NCBI GenBank assembly: GCA_902729315.2
Contig: LR746277.1
Span: 5,337,001-5,401,000 of the forward strand
Length of the DNA stretch: 64,000 bases
Direction: 5' to 3'
Source: Spirodela intermedia
Lineage: Eukaryota; Streptophyta; Magnoliopsida; Alismatales; Araceae
Part shown: positions 39,401-52,790 of the stretch, piece by piece
Layout of the letters: each line of letters opens with the position of its first letter
Position numbering within the stretch: the first letter of the stretch is position 1
The notes under the pieces: generated by a model
What the model saw: only the letters and a program-made list of their open reading frames with translations
Database searches by the model: none
Told to the model about the DNA's origin: nothing
Position numbers and translations under genes: made by a program

Positions 39401-40459
39401 GATCGCCACGGACGTCGCATCACTGGATACGTCACGTTTTGTCGCCGCCCGCCTGAGAGAGAGAGAGAGAGAGAGAGGGAAGAGGGAGTTTCAGATTGAC
39501 CTTGTAGCTGGCTCTGGACTCCAACCACTCGGCTATGGTGAAGAGGAAGACGATGGTGGCGGCTTCCCAGTAGTCTCTGAGGGCAATAGACCCGCACACT
39601 GTTAAATCCTCATAAAAAACACGAAGTCAGTCCCCAGCTGAGGACGAAGCAGCCGCCATGGGTGATCTCCCCCCCCGGTCTGCCAGTGCGACGGGGAGGA
39701 AACCATTTAATGGCTGGTCCGCTGAATACGTTAAAACCCTAGAAACCGTTCGAAGGAAAAAGAGGAGGGAAGGGCTCATGCCCAGGATTCTCAGCTTTTA
39801 TCAGTGAGGGGACGGATAGTTTCTGTTTTAATTCTTGGCAGTTTGACTTGCCGTGAGATACCTGCGATCAGCATGAGGATGTTGATGTCCAGCGTGAACC
39901 TCCGGATGGCAGCGACCGTCCGGAGGACGATTGGGGGGAGGCCGACCACCACGGCTGCCACGGCCAGCCATTGTAGAGGATGGTAGAACGGCTTCAGGAA
40001 CGAGATTCCCAGCAGCACGCCGCAGGCGACTGTGTAAGGGCTCGGCCAGTGCCGGACTCCCCTGTTCTTGCCGTATGCGCGGACGGTCGCTTCCAGCCTC
40101 GCCTCGTTCAATGCTTTCACTGATCAGAACGAACCCGAAGGTGAATGAGTGCTCCTAAGACGATGATTGGAGTGTAGACAAGAAGAAGAAGGAGAACAAT
40201 AACAAGATGATGATGAATCTCAAGCTGGTTGGGATGTATCACCTATCTGGATCTGAGAAACGAGGGTGTCATCATGGACAACTATGACGGTCCTTGAGCT
40301 GACGATAACCGACACGGAGACGACCCCGTCCAGCGACTGCAGGATCTTTTCCACGAGAGGGACCTCGGAGGAGCAGCAGAGTCCCAGAACGTCGAAGTGG
40401 CTCTTCTGGTACTTGGGTGCCTCCCCGTTCCTGCCGCCGCCGCCGCCCTCTCCGGCCGT
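36424..40459 (-). CDS. HMA: P1B-type heavy-metal (Zn/Cd) transporting ATPase, HMA2/3/4 clade, copy 2 (start codon ATG changed to ACG)
   Basis: Exons 40459-40243, 40119-39862, 39598-39501, 39116-38861, 38794-38657, 38567-38240, 38150-37948, 37856-37654 and 37575-36424 join in one open frame of about 950 codons. Exon 2-8 lengths equal those of copy 1. Catalytic motifs are kept: GLCCSSE, TGES, CPCAL, DKTGTVT, SSHPMA, MLTGD and [10 protein letters not shown]. The tail is longer than in copy 1, with six CC pairs, more His-Asp repeats and a run of eight glycines near the end. At the position of the copy 1 ATG this copy reads ACG, and exon 1 has no other in-frame Met. The upstream in-frame ATG at 40597 meets a stop after 13 codons. 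So it either uses a non-AUG start or an unseen upstream exon, or it is a young pseudogene. Its TATA box is also lost. Confidence 0.88.
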
Positions 40460-40944
40460 CTGTCTCTGTCCGGAAGGGCGTCTCAGACGAAAAGCAAGCG
40501 ATTACGAAAGATCGCAGTACAGATTGAAGGTATCGTCCGTCCAGATCAATAACGCCTATAAGAATCGGAATTGGAGACTGTAGACCAGATATACCATGAT
40601 CTGTCCTCTTTATCCGAGCCATGACTTCCAGGTTTCGAGCAAGTCAAACGCTTGCAAGCAGGAGAATATCGAGAAGAAAACAGAAAGGAAAGGATGTATT
40701 ATTTGGGAAAATTTTGTTCGGGAAAGAGAGCGGAAAAGGAAGAGAGATCAACGACAGGGAAGGAAGAAGGGGTAGATCGAACCCTTCAGGCATATCTCAC
40801 GAACGAGAATGTAAAGACGCTGAGCTCGATCATCAAGAACCGTCAGAAGTCTCCACCCGAGACCGTTTCTACACACAGAGATGCGTGTTCTAAAATATCT
40901 ACCTGTTCCTCGGGTATATCCGACCGAACGGAGGGTATCAGAAG

Positions 40945-41051
40945 GGGCTCCCGCGCGGAGGAAAAGTGATCCCACCTCCATTCTTCCGGCATCGATAGTG
41001 TTCAGGGGTTAGAGAGAGAGAGAGAGAGAGAGAGGCCTGGGAGCTGCGAAA
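40945..41051. other. ~107 bp insertion in the HMA copy 2 promoter, with GA repeat
   Basis: In copy 1 ATCAGAAG is joined directly to the GCGTCTCGG stretch next to the TATA box. In copy 2 the two are split by about 107 bp that include (GA)n at 41010-41034. The inserted piece lies between the former TATA region and the transcribed leader. Confidence 0.75.
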
Positions 41052-41061
41052 GCGTCTCGGC

Positions 41062-41071
41062 TTGTGTAGGC
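41062..41071 (-). promoter_or_regulatory. Degenerate TATA position of HMA copy 2
   Basis: Aligned through the flanking GCGTCTCGG and CCTGCTCCGTACCCGGA blocks, copy 2 reads CCTACACAAG where copy 1 reads CCTATATAAA. Three base changes remove the box. Confidence 0.65.
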
Positions 41072-41239
41072 AGAGAGCCCGTTAGGACCCGTTAACCTGC
41101 TCCGTACCCGGAGCGAACAGCTGTGGGGACCAAGCAACTGGGTACTTTAGAATGGATGGTTTACCCACCACTTCTTCCTTGCAGATGGGGGGTCATATAA
41201 GGGAGCACGTCCATCTGGTGCGCCTCTTCCGTTCTACCA

Positions 41240-41760
41240 AGGGTCACGGCATCAATCGATCAGAACTACTAGAGAAGGAGAGACCTTCCTCTGATTCCTT
41301 TGTGTCTGTATTCTTGGTGGTTTTTAAGAAATTCAAGTACAGATCCCAGGCAAATCCTATAGGATTACTGCTCCTAACGGTTGATGACGAGTTCCCTGAA
41401 GCATCGGAACATATAAAATTGCATGCTCTAATCAACCCGACAACCCTTCTGAAGAAGACCTGGCCACTATTGAACTTACGGCCAACTTAGTACGTAATGA
41501 CTCGCCTCTAGGCATATTTAAGTTCCAAGGCTGTATCCAAGGGAGAACAATTATGGTCCTTGTGGATAGCAGCGCCATACACTATCTGTAAGTAGATTAC
41601 CTATGAACTGAAGCTTCCGATCACATTCACATTGCAATTCTAAGTTGCATGCATCATGTTGGAATTTCAAACTCTCATGGTGATAGAGGACTTTCTTACT
41701 CCTCAGTCCAATTAACATCCATCATGAAGATGAATGAACATAAAGAAGATTGAAATAGAT
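41240..41760 (+). mobile_element. Gypsy retrotransposon remnant: gag-protease region
   Basis: Frames read IKLHALINPTT and then, in another frame, GCIQGRTIMVLVDSSAIHYL. This matches the Gypsy pattern of a HAL segment followed by the aspartic protease (ILVDSGATHNF type), with the active-site Gly changed. Frameshifts and stops show that it is dead. It may be the left part of the element whose RT and integrase lie at 45030-46620. Confidence 0.6.
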
Positions 41761-41789
41761 CTAGAGAAAAGAATTATATCACTAAAGAT

Positions 41790-43050
41790 TAGCCGTCAAT
41801 GGGTGATTATTCAAATTAATTCACCACTTGACAAACATGATATCTGATAATTCTTCATTATCATGAGTTAATAATTAGTAAATAATATAGTTTTAGCCTT
41901 AACTCATGATAAATAGACTTATATTTATATTAAAGTGTCAAAAATATTTTTTAATTAATTAATGTAAAATTTTGGGTAATGAATTTATATGATTTTTATA
42001 GTCTTACTTTTGAGATACATGAAGAAAAAGAATTAAAATTAAAATAAAGAAAAATAAGGGGGATCTGTTGACCAACTAGGCTTACAAGTGAGTTAGAAGC
42101 GTAGTTAGGGAGTAGCCACGAGTAGGGGCTCAAGTGATTTGGACCGATAGTAGCATGTCTACACCACTCCCCTTCCACATCACTAGTGACCAATTAGTTG
42201 TGGGATAAAAAGTAGTCATACACATGCGAAAAAGGGACTTGCTTTCAAATGTACTATATATTCACCTAAAACTTCAGCGCTATAAATACTACACAATGAT
42301 CTCCCGAACGCTCAAGATTCTAGTGCATTGTCGACGCATCACCGCCGCGACGTCGGAACTCTATTTTTTTACTTTCAACTTAATTTTTATTTCATTTAGT
42401 GATAATTTATATGATTTAAATTTATCAAGATATACTTCATATAATTATGATTCTTTTAGCTTTTATACATCTTAATTTGATTAATTAAATCATCTATAAT
42501 TACTTACATAGGAATCGCGGGGCAGAACTCTATTTTTGACCAATTCACATTTGCCGGATGCTGACATCATCTTGACGTCTGCACTCTTATTTTCCTTTTT
42601 CATGAATTTTAAATATATTTCCTTTTCATTTCTTAATATAAAATTTATATAAAATAATATTATTTGAGGAAAATTTTAAATAATTACCTGATATTATATT
42701 ACATCTTTGTGATCGACTTGAAAAATTATTATTATTTTTAGAAGTTTTATTGAATTATACTTGATATATTTGTTCAGAAATACTTCTAAATATCTACAAA
42801 TTCGTATTTTCTAGTTTTATAAATTTTAAATTTACGTGATTTACTATACAACGACTAAGTCACATCAATGTCTCTCTAAATATACTATCTAAGACTTTAA
42901 AGTAGAGGAATGAATTTTTAATCAAATTATATCAACTTGTGCTAATAGTCAATGACTAGACAACATCTTCTCAACATATTTAAGTCTAGTTTTCTAAAAT
43001 ATTTAAGATGATCACACAGATTCTTTTGAAGAGAAATTGATCATGCAATC
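41790..43050 (-). repeat. AT-rich repeat R, copy 1 (inverted)
   Basis: Its reverse complement shares ordered segments with 46930-48760. These include GTGCAGAYRTCAAGATGATGTC, a GATGTGGAAAGGGAGTG-like block, CTACGCTTCTAACTCAC against CTATGCTTCCAACTCAC, a TAATTGTCCAA-like block, and a TCTATTTATCATGARTTAA end. No coding sequence was seen. Confidence 0.6.
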
Positions 43051-43249
43051 ATCCTAGGGCTGAATTCTAACCCAATTAACATTTGTTTATTTTAGTATCA
43101 ATACCTTTACATTCACAATACAAAAATATTAAAATACATTCGAGATATGTGCTCTATCAACATCATTAGAAATTCTACCAACCTATATTTTTATCTAAAC
43201 TTGCTTGTGAAGAAGACAAATAGCTAGTGGCAATTTTATGTAGATTACT

Positions 43250-44960
43250 GATATGGTCTAATTGCTTTAATTTAAATCATGTAAATTAAAAAATTATAAA
43301 ACTAGAAAATACTAGTTTTATAATTTATAAATTATTTTTATAAAAATAGATTAATTTTAAATCATGATGAGCTCCAAAAATAGTGAGAAAGATCAGAAAA
43401 AAAATATTTTTAAAATGAGAGAAAAATAAAAAAATTAGATGTTGACATCATGCATATGTTATCACCTTTTAGGAAAAAATAGAGTTCTGTCTAGATATTA
43501 TTACGAAAATGATTTCAAAAGGTTCAATTAATAAAATCAAGATTTAACTGCCAAATGAATTGTAATAGATTAAAGATAAGTTTCAAAACTTAAATTAAAA
43601 AATATTATTAATTGAATAATTAAATGAGTTTAAATAATGAAAACAAAGTTATTGTGTCACAACGGCTATAACCAGAATTTTAGATGTTTGAAAGGTCTTT
43701 GAGTAGTGTCTATGACCTTGAGGGCTCTCCTTAGACATGCACAATGTGAGTGCTCTTTGAATTTCTATGTGAAGTCCAAAGAGTGAAGTTTAGGTGGTGG
43801 TGAAGTAAATCTTTGGCAGCTGTCACTTGATGGAGTAGAGGTTGTTGATGATGGATCTTTAGCAGTTATCATCCAATGAAGTGGTGATTGCTGTATGTGG
43901 CACTTATGGAGTTTTTTCCTCAAGTCAATGTTGTAAGAAGAGACTTGATCGCAAAGGGAACACTTTGAAGCCATGACAAGTCTCTTTTTAGATCCCTGTG
44001 TTCTTGATGATGGCTTGCTCATCAAGCAACAAGAGATGAGATTTCCTCTTAAAGTTTGTATTTTTTCTATCCAAAATCCCTAGTCATATGCCACCGAAAT
44101 CCTTATTTATTGTTGATGAAGATTCCATCAACAATTAGCCATTTCCCTCACTCTTTTCGTTGATTATTTCCTTACAGAAAAACCATGGAGTCAAATAGGG
44201 GAAATGTTTTTCAGTCACTAATATTTTAAGCTTTGGTGGCCGCATGGTGGCATATGATGTGTTGCGTAAAAAATGTTAAACAGTTCCCAAATATAGTTTT
44301 GAAATAGTGAAAACACAAAGGCTTTACATCTCTTTACATATAGGTATTTTTGAGATTATTTTAGCAGAAAAGATTTGATGATTTAATCCCACATTAGTTA
44401 TTTTGAGGAAATTTTGATCTATACAAGTTTGAGTTTCTTATGCATATGACTTTTTTCTCCTAGAAACAAAATGACCAAAATCACTTAGGGAAAAAAGATA
44501 ATTGGTGGTTCATCCTCACACAACATGTGTGATGAGATCATACATTGCCCCAAACACTAGTTCCCCCTTTGTGACTTGAAAGAGGAGTGACACACATGTG
44601 CTCTACATGGGTCCTTGAGCCACTTGAGTTTAGCTTGTGATTTTTCTCAATCTAAGTTACTCACTTGAGTAGTCCCCCTCTAGCTAGAGGGTCAATTGTC
44701 CAGTGCCGGCTGACTAGTAAGTTCTCCCCATTGTTAATATATATATTAATTTAATTGTACTTTATTTAAACTTGAATACATGAATATATAGATCATATCA
44801 ATCACATAATTAACCAAAAATTAACATTAGTCATGTAAAAACTATTTTTTCCAATTTAAGACAACCATAAGACTATTTAGCATGAGTTAATACATAAAAT
44901 ATATCATTAACTAACTATTAACTCATGATAATAGAAATTTTTTATTTACTAGACACTCAA
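43250..44960 (+). repeat. AT-rich repeat R, copy 2
   Basis: Shares with copy 3 (46930-48760) the blocks GRCAGCTRTCACTT, TTCTTGATGA with nearby TCATCRAGCAAC, TTTTTTCTATCCA-like sequence, GGAGTGACRCACATGTGCT, ATTGTCCA, and TTAACTYATGATAAT near the end. Copies 1 and 2 lie head to head, separated by about 200 bp. The family could be an LTR or a non-autonomous DNA element; it is not identified. Confidence 0.6.
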
Positions 44961-45029
44961 CATAATAACTATTTTAGATAAATTCTATAGCCTAGTCATT
45001 AAGGAACTTCTTGATGAGTTACATATCAT

Positions 45030-46620
45030 CATCATCTTCTGTATGATTAATTTGAAGTCACATAATCATTAGATCTTAGTTAAGGAAGATGATATTCTAA
45101 AGACAAGATTTCAAACTCACAAGGTGCACTATGAATTTTTCATCATACCTTTTGGTCTTCCAAATGTACTAGTTATTTTTCAAGACCTTGTGAATTTCTT
45201 CAAAAATTTGTGCTGATTTTCTTTAATGACAACTTGATTTATATCTTCATAGTGATTTGCATGCACACCACCTATTCCAAGTCTCCATACTTCAACAACA
45301 TGGATTACACGTCAACCCTAAAAAACATGTGTTTGGCTAAGACAAAATCAGGTACCTAAGGCGCTAGGTTTCTATAGAGGGCATGGGAATGGACTAAGAG
45401 AAGGTGGATATTATCTTAAATTTGCCCTCCCACACCAATATAAGAGAATTACATAGCTTCTTGGGTTTGACCCTTGTTAGCATCACTTTATCACCAAATA
45501 TGGCTTTCTCGTATGACCACTAACCAAACATCCAAAAGAGAATGCTTAACAATGAGGTTCAGATGCTAAAGTAGCTTTCTAAAACCTTAAGAAGTCTCTA
45601 ACTTCAGCACAATATTTGGCTCTTTTAGATTTATCACATATTTTTTAATTGAAAATTGATGTTTAAACCTCAAGGTTGGAGCAATATCCATATCACAACA
45701 CCAAATTATTCATCTTTGAGAAATACAAGGATGGGTTATGAACATGAGTTGATAGTTGCGGTTCTAGTTGTGGAATTGGAGACACTATCTACTAGGGAAA
45801 AAAGTTATTATCTATGTATATCAACAGTCTTAAATTCATCTTAGATAAATCGTAAGTGTTACCTAATTACTAGAGGTGGCTATTGAATATCATTAGTTTC
45901 AACTTTGAAATCTGATATAAGCTTAGTGTGAAAAATCAAGTAGCTAATGCTTTATCTTTGAGACTTGATTGCATGAAGCTTCATTCAACATAATTAACTC
46001 ACCCAAAACTATTAGATTTGAATCATATTGTGCAAAAGAAATAGATGGATTCACCCTCAAATTTTGCATGAATTTCATGATTTCATAATCAATGGGCACT
46101 TGGACTTCCTCCAAACATATTAAAGAATTTGACATAATATATATTACGCTAGGATGAAAAGAAAAATTGTCATTGTGTACATAATTGTCCACGTTGTCAA
46201 TAGAACAAAGCAGAAGCTATGCTCCTTATTAGCCTTCCCAAATACTTCTCATTTTGAAAAAGACTCTAGACAATATTATAATTGATTTATCAAAGGATTA
46301 CCTAAGCCCAATGGATTTAATAGCTCAAAATGTCATTCACTTGCATGAATTTTCAACATACATCTTAACATATTGTGATTCATTTGTATAAGCCTTTTTT
46401 AGAGAGAACTGTTCAAACTACAAGAAATCCTCTTACATTGTAGCAACACTTTTCACCCCAAAATTGATGGAAAAATAGAGAGATGGGTTGTTAGAGTTAA
46501 ATTTTGGTAAAATACAAATCAAAGATCTTACATTCACTTTTTCTTTAAACCTCCTTATAGCTTATTGGTGCTACAAATATAATAGAAAAAATAAATGATT
46601 CATATATTTCACTTAAGGAT
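45030..46620 (+). mobile_element. Gypsy retrotransposon remnant: reverse transcriptase, RNase H and integrase
   Basis: Split frames give the Gypsy series in order. DLKSHNH then VKEDDILKTRFQTH and YEFFIIPFGLPN with VIFQDL (RT fingers and palm) are at about 45050-45200. RELHSFLGLT (RT end) is at about 45430. An ALSR-like end of RNase H is at about 45940. CHNCPRCQ (integrase zinc finger) is at about 46180, and FHPKIDGKIERW (integrase core) at about 46460. Numerous stops and frameshifts show old decay. Confidence 0.8.
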
Positions 46621-46929
46621 CTTACCTTTCTTGGAAGACTCATTGAATATAGACTATAAATATTGTTATTGTTAAAACAAATAAAATAGATTGGAGATTC
46701 TTTTCAAGGTGTAATAGATGAGAGAGAAGTTTTAAAAATTACACCTTGCCCTAATATACTAGTTGAATTGAATCCTTATTTTTATTTAAAATTATTTTCA
46801 TCAAAAATAATATTCAAACCAATCAATACTTTCTTTGTTTCAAGACTATATAAGTGATAACTTTACTGTAATCACTAAAATAAATAAAAAATTTCTTTTT
46901 AAATTTTTTTCTCTATTTAAAAATAATCA

Positions 46930-48760
46930 TTGACATGATTTAATGGTTTTATAATAAATCACACAAATGTAAAATTTATAAAACTAAAAAATATAACTAT
47001 TTCTATTTCTAAAAATATTTTAGTACAAATATATTAGCTATAATTAGATAAAAGGCTTCAAAAATAGTAATAAGTTTTTAAGTCAATCACAAGGATATAA
47101 GATAGTATTACATAAAATTTTAAGTTTTTCCTTTAAGAATACAGTTTTTTAGGATTTTTAAACTAAATGATGAAGAGAAAATCTATTTACAAATTCACTA
47201 AAAAATAAAATTTGGGTGCAGATATCAAGATGATGTCAACACTACGACAAGTGTGATTCAAATAAAAACAAAGTTTTATTCAATGATTCTTACGTAAATA
47301 GTTATGAATGATTTAATTGATCAAATTAAGTTATGAAAAAGTCAAGAATTTTAATTGATTAAAGAAGATTTTTAAATTAAAAATAATATAAAATGACATT
47401 AAATTAAGAAACAATTAACTTTAAAATAAAGATCTAATATCATGACAATGATTGCAAGAATTTTGAACATTTGAGAAGATTATCATGTGATGTTCACGCC
47501 CCCAAAGGCTCTCGTTGTATATAAATAATGTGGTCAATCTCTAAATCTTGTTGTAAAGTTCATAAATTGATGAGGTGGGTCGATGAATCATTTATGACAG
47601 CTATCACTTTGTCGAATGAATGTTTAGAAACTTTAGAATCTTCAACGACTGTCACTTGACGAAAATGAGTTGGGTGAAGGTCAAGCGCATATTATGATGC
47701 TTTATCTATAGGTATGTGTATGAAGATGAGGCTCTACATCGTATCTGATATGCTCTAAAGAGACGACGGCTTCTCTTCTAACAGATCACTATATTCTTGA
47801 TGACATGTGTTCATCGAGCAACTAGATATTATTTCTTTGACAAATTTGTAATTTTTTCATCCATAATCATTTATTAATTGATAACGATGCCTTGTGGATT
47901 GCATTTGTGACATTTTTGTTGATTGAGCAATTCCAATAGCTTGATCATTGATTGACACTCTACAAAAATATCATGATTTAATTAAGTAAAAATATGAATT
48001 TTGGCTTTGGTGAGATTTGAAGCCTCATTGATTGCTTGATTAGGTGAGAGAGTATGCAAATTATTAGTATACCCTTTATGTAGTGATGTCATAGAGACAT
48101 TTCCTTCATATTATTTAGGGGTATTTTTGGTATTAAAAATATAAACCTACTAAGAAGCACTAGCATAGGTTTAATCTCACATCGGTTGTCTTTTGATGTT
48201 TGAGACACACATATGTCTCCATTTGCTTTTGTCTTCAATAGTCCTCTCACACATACACATGTGTATATGACCACTCTTTGCCCCACACTAAATTGGCCCC
48301 TAGATGATGTGGAAAGGGAGTGACGCACATGTGCTTTAACTAGTCCTTAGCCACTCAAACCCCTGGCTAGTGGCTCCCCCAACTATGCTTCCAACTCACA
48401 TGTGGGCCTAATTGTCCAATAGGTCCCATACTTTTTTTTAATATAAAAAATATGATTATAAAACAATATAAAATTACATAATTTATTAAAATTTCAGATT
48501 AATCAATTGAAACCTATTTTTTTAATTTAACATAAAGATAAGTCTATTTATCATGAATTAAAGCTTAAAATATATTATTAATTAATTATTAACTTATGAT
48601 AATTAAGACATTACTCATCATAATCAATTAATAGATATGCAACACAATTGAATATTTTTGAATAACTATTTGTATTTTGATGATACCACATTTCAAGTGA
48701 GTTATTTTTATGACTGAATTGGTTGAATAAATATTATGAAGATAATTAGTTATTACAATA
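46930..48760 (+). repeat. AT-rich repeat R, copy 3
   Basis: Longest and clearest copy of the R family; see 41790-43050 (inverted) and 43250-44960 (direct). Copies 2 and 3 flank the Gypsy RT-integrase remnant as direct repeats, so they may be its diverged LTRs. Copy 1 in the opposite orientation argues for a separate inserting element instead. Confidence 0.6.
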
Positions 48761-49640
48761 ACTTCAGCCTAAAAATCATTTGAAAGATATTACTCGTTAA
48801 CCATACTTAACACTATTTCTAATATTGTTTTGCATTTTATTTTAACAATACCATTTTACTCTACAATTTTTCTACTATCATGTTGCTTACAAAAAAAAAA
48901 TTATTGGAAATTCATGAGATAAAAATCTGCCTTTTATATGCTCAAAGAGTCTTTATACATAGACAAAAGGTTTTTAAGAGAGCCTTAACCTCAACAAAAA
49001 TTTCAAATGTCTTAAATTTTTGAACCATAAAACATATGAATTCTAGTTGAATGATGAAGTCAACATACTAGAAGTATCAGCATATAATATTTTGAGAGAT
49101 GATATTGTTATTGGAAATTATAAATAACATTGTTTGATATAAAAACGCCCTTCACAAATATCATTAGGACTGTAACAATAGGTAAACCAAAAATCATATT
49201 TTTGTGATCTAATAACTTCACTGCATTAAAATATAATTGACCATAACACAAACGTCATAGTCAAGAATAATTATTTTCTTTAATAATCATTGTAAATTCA
49301 ACATGTCATCAAAGATGAAGGAGAAATATGATTTTTTTAACCTTAGAAATAGACATAACAAACAAAAAAATAATTTACTCATCATAAAATATATTTCCAT
49401 CTTTAAAATGAAAAATACAGTTTCATTCCATCAATTAACCTAAGTTGAGTAGATTGTGTGTCAATTTTGGATCAAGATATACATTATGTATCAATTTATT
49501 TATTCCTATTGTTTTTACAACTATGGTTCTAATGCCTTCATGTTATACATTTGTTCCATCTCTAATTTGTACTTGGCATCATTGTTGCCCTTAGTTTTGA
49601 TGATTACAAATGAGAAGTCATTGGTACATTGTTGATTCAT
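48650..49640 (-). mobile_element. Copia retrotransposon remnant: gag-pre-integrase and integrase
   Basis: Reading the minus strand from about 49580 downward: LIHNVYLDP-LTHNLLNLG then FHFKDG (the LPHVLYVPDLxHNLLSVG region), then at about 49010 FEIFVEVKALLKT-C-IKTL (integrase core start), and at about 48840 KTILEIVLSM with YLHNIYSTNSV (the RTIMEMARSML and YLLNRSPTKAV region). Frames carry many stops. AT-rich sequence up to about 51600 may hold its gag, since a GHRRGYVKINCH zinc-knuckle-like stretch lies near 51400. Confidence 0.7.
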
Positions 49641-52600
49641 ATGTTAGATTGAGAAAATATAAATTTAAGTTTTTATTTATATGTTTAACTTAAAATTTAG
49701 GTGAACTTAACATTCCATATATTAAAAAAATTGATCATGTTCATCATAGATTACATTTTTTGTCCAATTATTATGATTTAAACTTAAACATTTAAATGCA
49801 TGGTTTTCAACCTTAAGGTTAAGTTGTTATTTGTCATAGAAATGTTATAAAATAAGTAATTACTAATTGAAGAAATATTTATTTGAAGCATATGTCATAT
49901 AAGGTTGTATGGCATTTGTTGGCACATGCTATAGTACTTGATCCATGGGTAGACACATATATAAAAAAATATAATGTTTGATCAAGATTATATTTATCAT
50001 GATTTAACCTTAATATTGTAGTGATTATGTATTTCATATTATTTCAATATGATGTTAGACAAATTCTCTAAGTTATTAGTATCATCAAATCAACAAGAAA
50101 ATAAACAATGGATCAAAGATTCAAGTTTTAAAAATTTATCTAGATAGTAACATGTCACGTAAGTACCAGAATAGAAAGTGAAATAAAATCAATGATTTAG
50201 AGCCAATGTGGTGTCAGGTTGTTATTCATTAAGAAAGTTTCAGCTCAAATTTGAATGCAAACAACTATAAGAGTATAGAAAGTTGAAGATTTGAAGGTCA
50301 ACATATCAAAACAACATAATTGGTAAATGGTAAAACTTTAGCATGTCAACTTGAACATTGGAGATTCAAGAAAATTGATAAACCAATATATGATGAATGT
50401 CAATTTATAAGAGAAGGATTTGTGTCAAAAAATATCCGACAAACTTAGTAATTCAATGTTCTCTATTGAGATCTTCTAGTCACATGTTTCAATGATGAAC
50501 TGACTATATTATTATCTTCGTCAATTTGATCCAATAGTCAAATAATTGTGCAACTAAAATTAATATTCTCTATTAAGTCTTAAGGTAATTGAGTTATGAG
50601 GAGATATGCATTTTAGTGAAGGCACCTATTGCTTGTAATGGTATTTGGCTTAAGATGAGTTAATGTGTTGAAAGATCTATATGGTGGTGAACTCAAGATT
50701 TGGGTTCCTATTCGTATTAAATTTAGAGTATATTTCTAAGAGGAATAGTTAAATTTAAATGATAATTTTCTCCAAGACTATGAGGTTTTGGATTATTGGT
50801 GAAAGAGTACTATGAGGTCTTACTACTACAAACAGCCCCTCACATGTGTGTCAATGCACAACCCCATTAGTTGATACATAGATTACTTATGTCAACTCAT
50901 AGATAGGCTTGTATAAGAAAATTACCCTATAGGTGAAAAATCGCAAAAACTTTTAGAAACCCTAATCTACCATCTTCCCTTTCTCGATGTTTCAATTAGT
51001 CAAAGAATTCCAATAGACATTTCATAGATATATTACGACATTGAAATAAATCCTTTTCACCTGTCCAATGATGGATGCATGCACTATCAAGAAATCAATT
51101 TACATGAATTAGAGTCAAATAATTAAGAGACAATTTTTTGTCATCATTTTCTCTTACAATATTAGCTTATCTCCTTTTTATGTCAACAATTTGCTTCAAG
51201 ATGACCATACTTTCTACGAAATTACATTATATCATCTTAGTATTATTTTCTATAATATTTAATTGCTGTTTTTTCTTGTCTCAAAAATAGTGTTTAATAT
51301 ATCTATATATTTTTATAAAATTGACATTATATTATTTTATAATTTGGGTTTTGATTTTAATTATCAACAGCATCATACCTTTGGTGACAGTTTATTTTGA
51401 CATAACCTCTTCTATGGCCTAGACTATGATAAGTTCCTCTACTTCAATTTCTATTATCTACCACTGATTTCTATATCACTACCTCAATTTCTATGATAAA
51501 TTATCTTGATTTTTGACGAGTATTTCTTCACATAATTGTTTCAAATCTTCTTCTCAGCTGAAGTTTAAGATATTACCAGCCTTGCCAAGGATATTTTTCT
51601 TTGGTCCACAAGTAGTGTGATGCCCTAAAAACTTATCATGATGATTTCGAGTCGATTTCTAGCATCGTATTCAGCTTGAGGTACCTTTTTGCGCAGCGAA
51701 TCCATATTCCAGATTCTCTCCAAAAAATGGGAGTTTCTCTGCGTCTGCTCACGTGGCTATGCCTTGGGATTGAACCCTGGATAAGCGATGTAGGGGGATT
51801 TGCATGGAGTTGGTTGGTATCTCGGGACAGAAGGTGGGTGGGGTAGCCGGCGGTCAGTCGCCGTCTAATCCTTTCGATAATTTTTCTTTCTCTAGGATAG
51901 AGAGATAAGCACATACTGTTTGTTGAATAACTGCAAAGACCTGACGAAACATGGTGAATAACTCCTCTTTAAGACATTCACCTTGTGAATCTAGAACGAG
52001 AACTGAACTAGTAGAACTAGAAATCAAGAAGAGAAGAGTTGATAAAAGAGAACAGTTGGGCTCCCATGGAACAGTTAGTTGTCTGGTGAATAGGAAAAGG
52101 GTTCGAGAGGTTTCCCAACCTCTCTCGAAGTCTTTTCTTTCTCTCCCCCCCTTCAAAATCCCTTTCCTCTCTTTATAAACCCAGCTCACCAGTGAACAAC
52201 ATTACCCCTCTGTAACCCTATACCAACTGAGTCCTTTGGATTTTTCTCCTTCTTCACTCATATGTCAATAAGGGGATCATATTACATGCATAGGTGTTCC
52301 AAGACCTATATCTTTTTTCCATATGACATCCCAACCTCTCTCTCTCTCTCTCTCCCTCCCTCCCTCCCTCCCTCCTTTTCAAAGCAAACAAAGGACGTCA
52401 ACAAACCAGAGTAAGCGCAGCTGCTCTCATGGGCTGGCTCTACCGATGGAGCCCATACCCGCACGTCAACTGGGCCTGGGCTCAAGGGAATATCCAGCCT
52501 GAGCCTCCCTAGTGTTTTATGTCACGGGTCAAGTCTCTTCACTCATCGGAGCCGCTCAGAAAATCCACCACCCCTCGATCGCCCTTCCTACTCTCGACGA

Positions 52601-52790
52601 TTGTCCAGACTGCCCATCTGACGGTTCACCTGATCTGACGCCCAGTCAGCCGCTCCGCTAGGAACCACTCCATCACCCAGATCCCAAAAGCTTCGGAATT
52701 GATAGTTTCAAGCCCAATAGTATGACTTTTTTTAATATTCTTTGAAATATCCGTCCTAGGTCCTATATTAATGTAATTATAAAATATTTA
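49641..52790. other. AT-rich decayed repeat sequence, then intergenic DNA before metaxin
   Basis: 49.6-51.6 kb is AT-rich with no open frame and probably continues the Copia remnant. 51.6-52.8 kb returns to normal composition, with a CT/CCCT microsatellite at about 52336-52376. No gene is supported; the short open frames at 51636-52189 show no recognisable domain. Confidence 0.5.
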
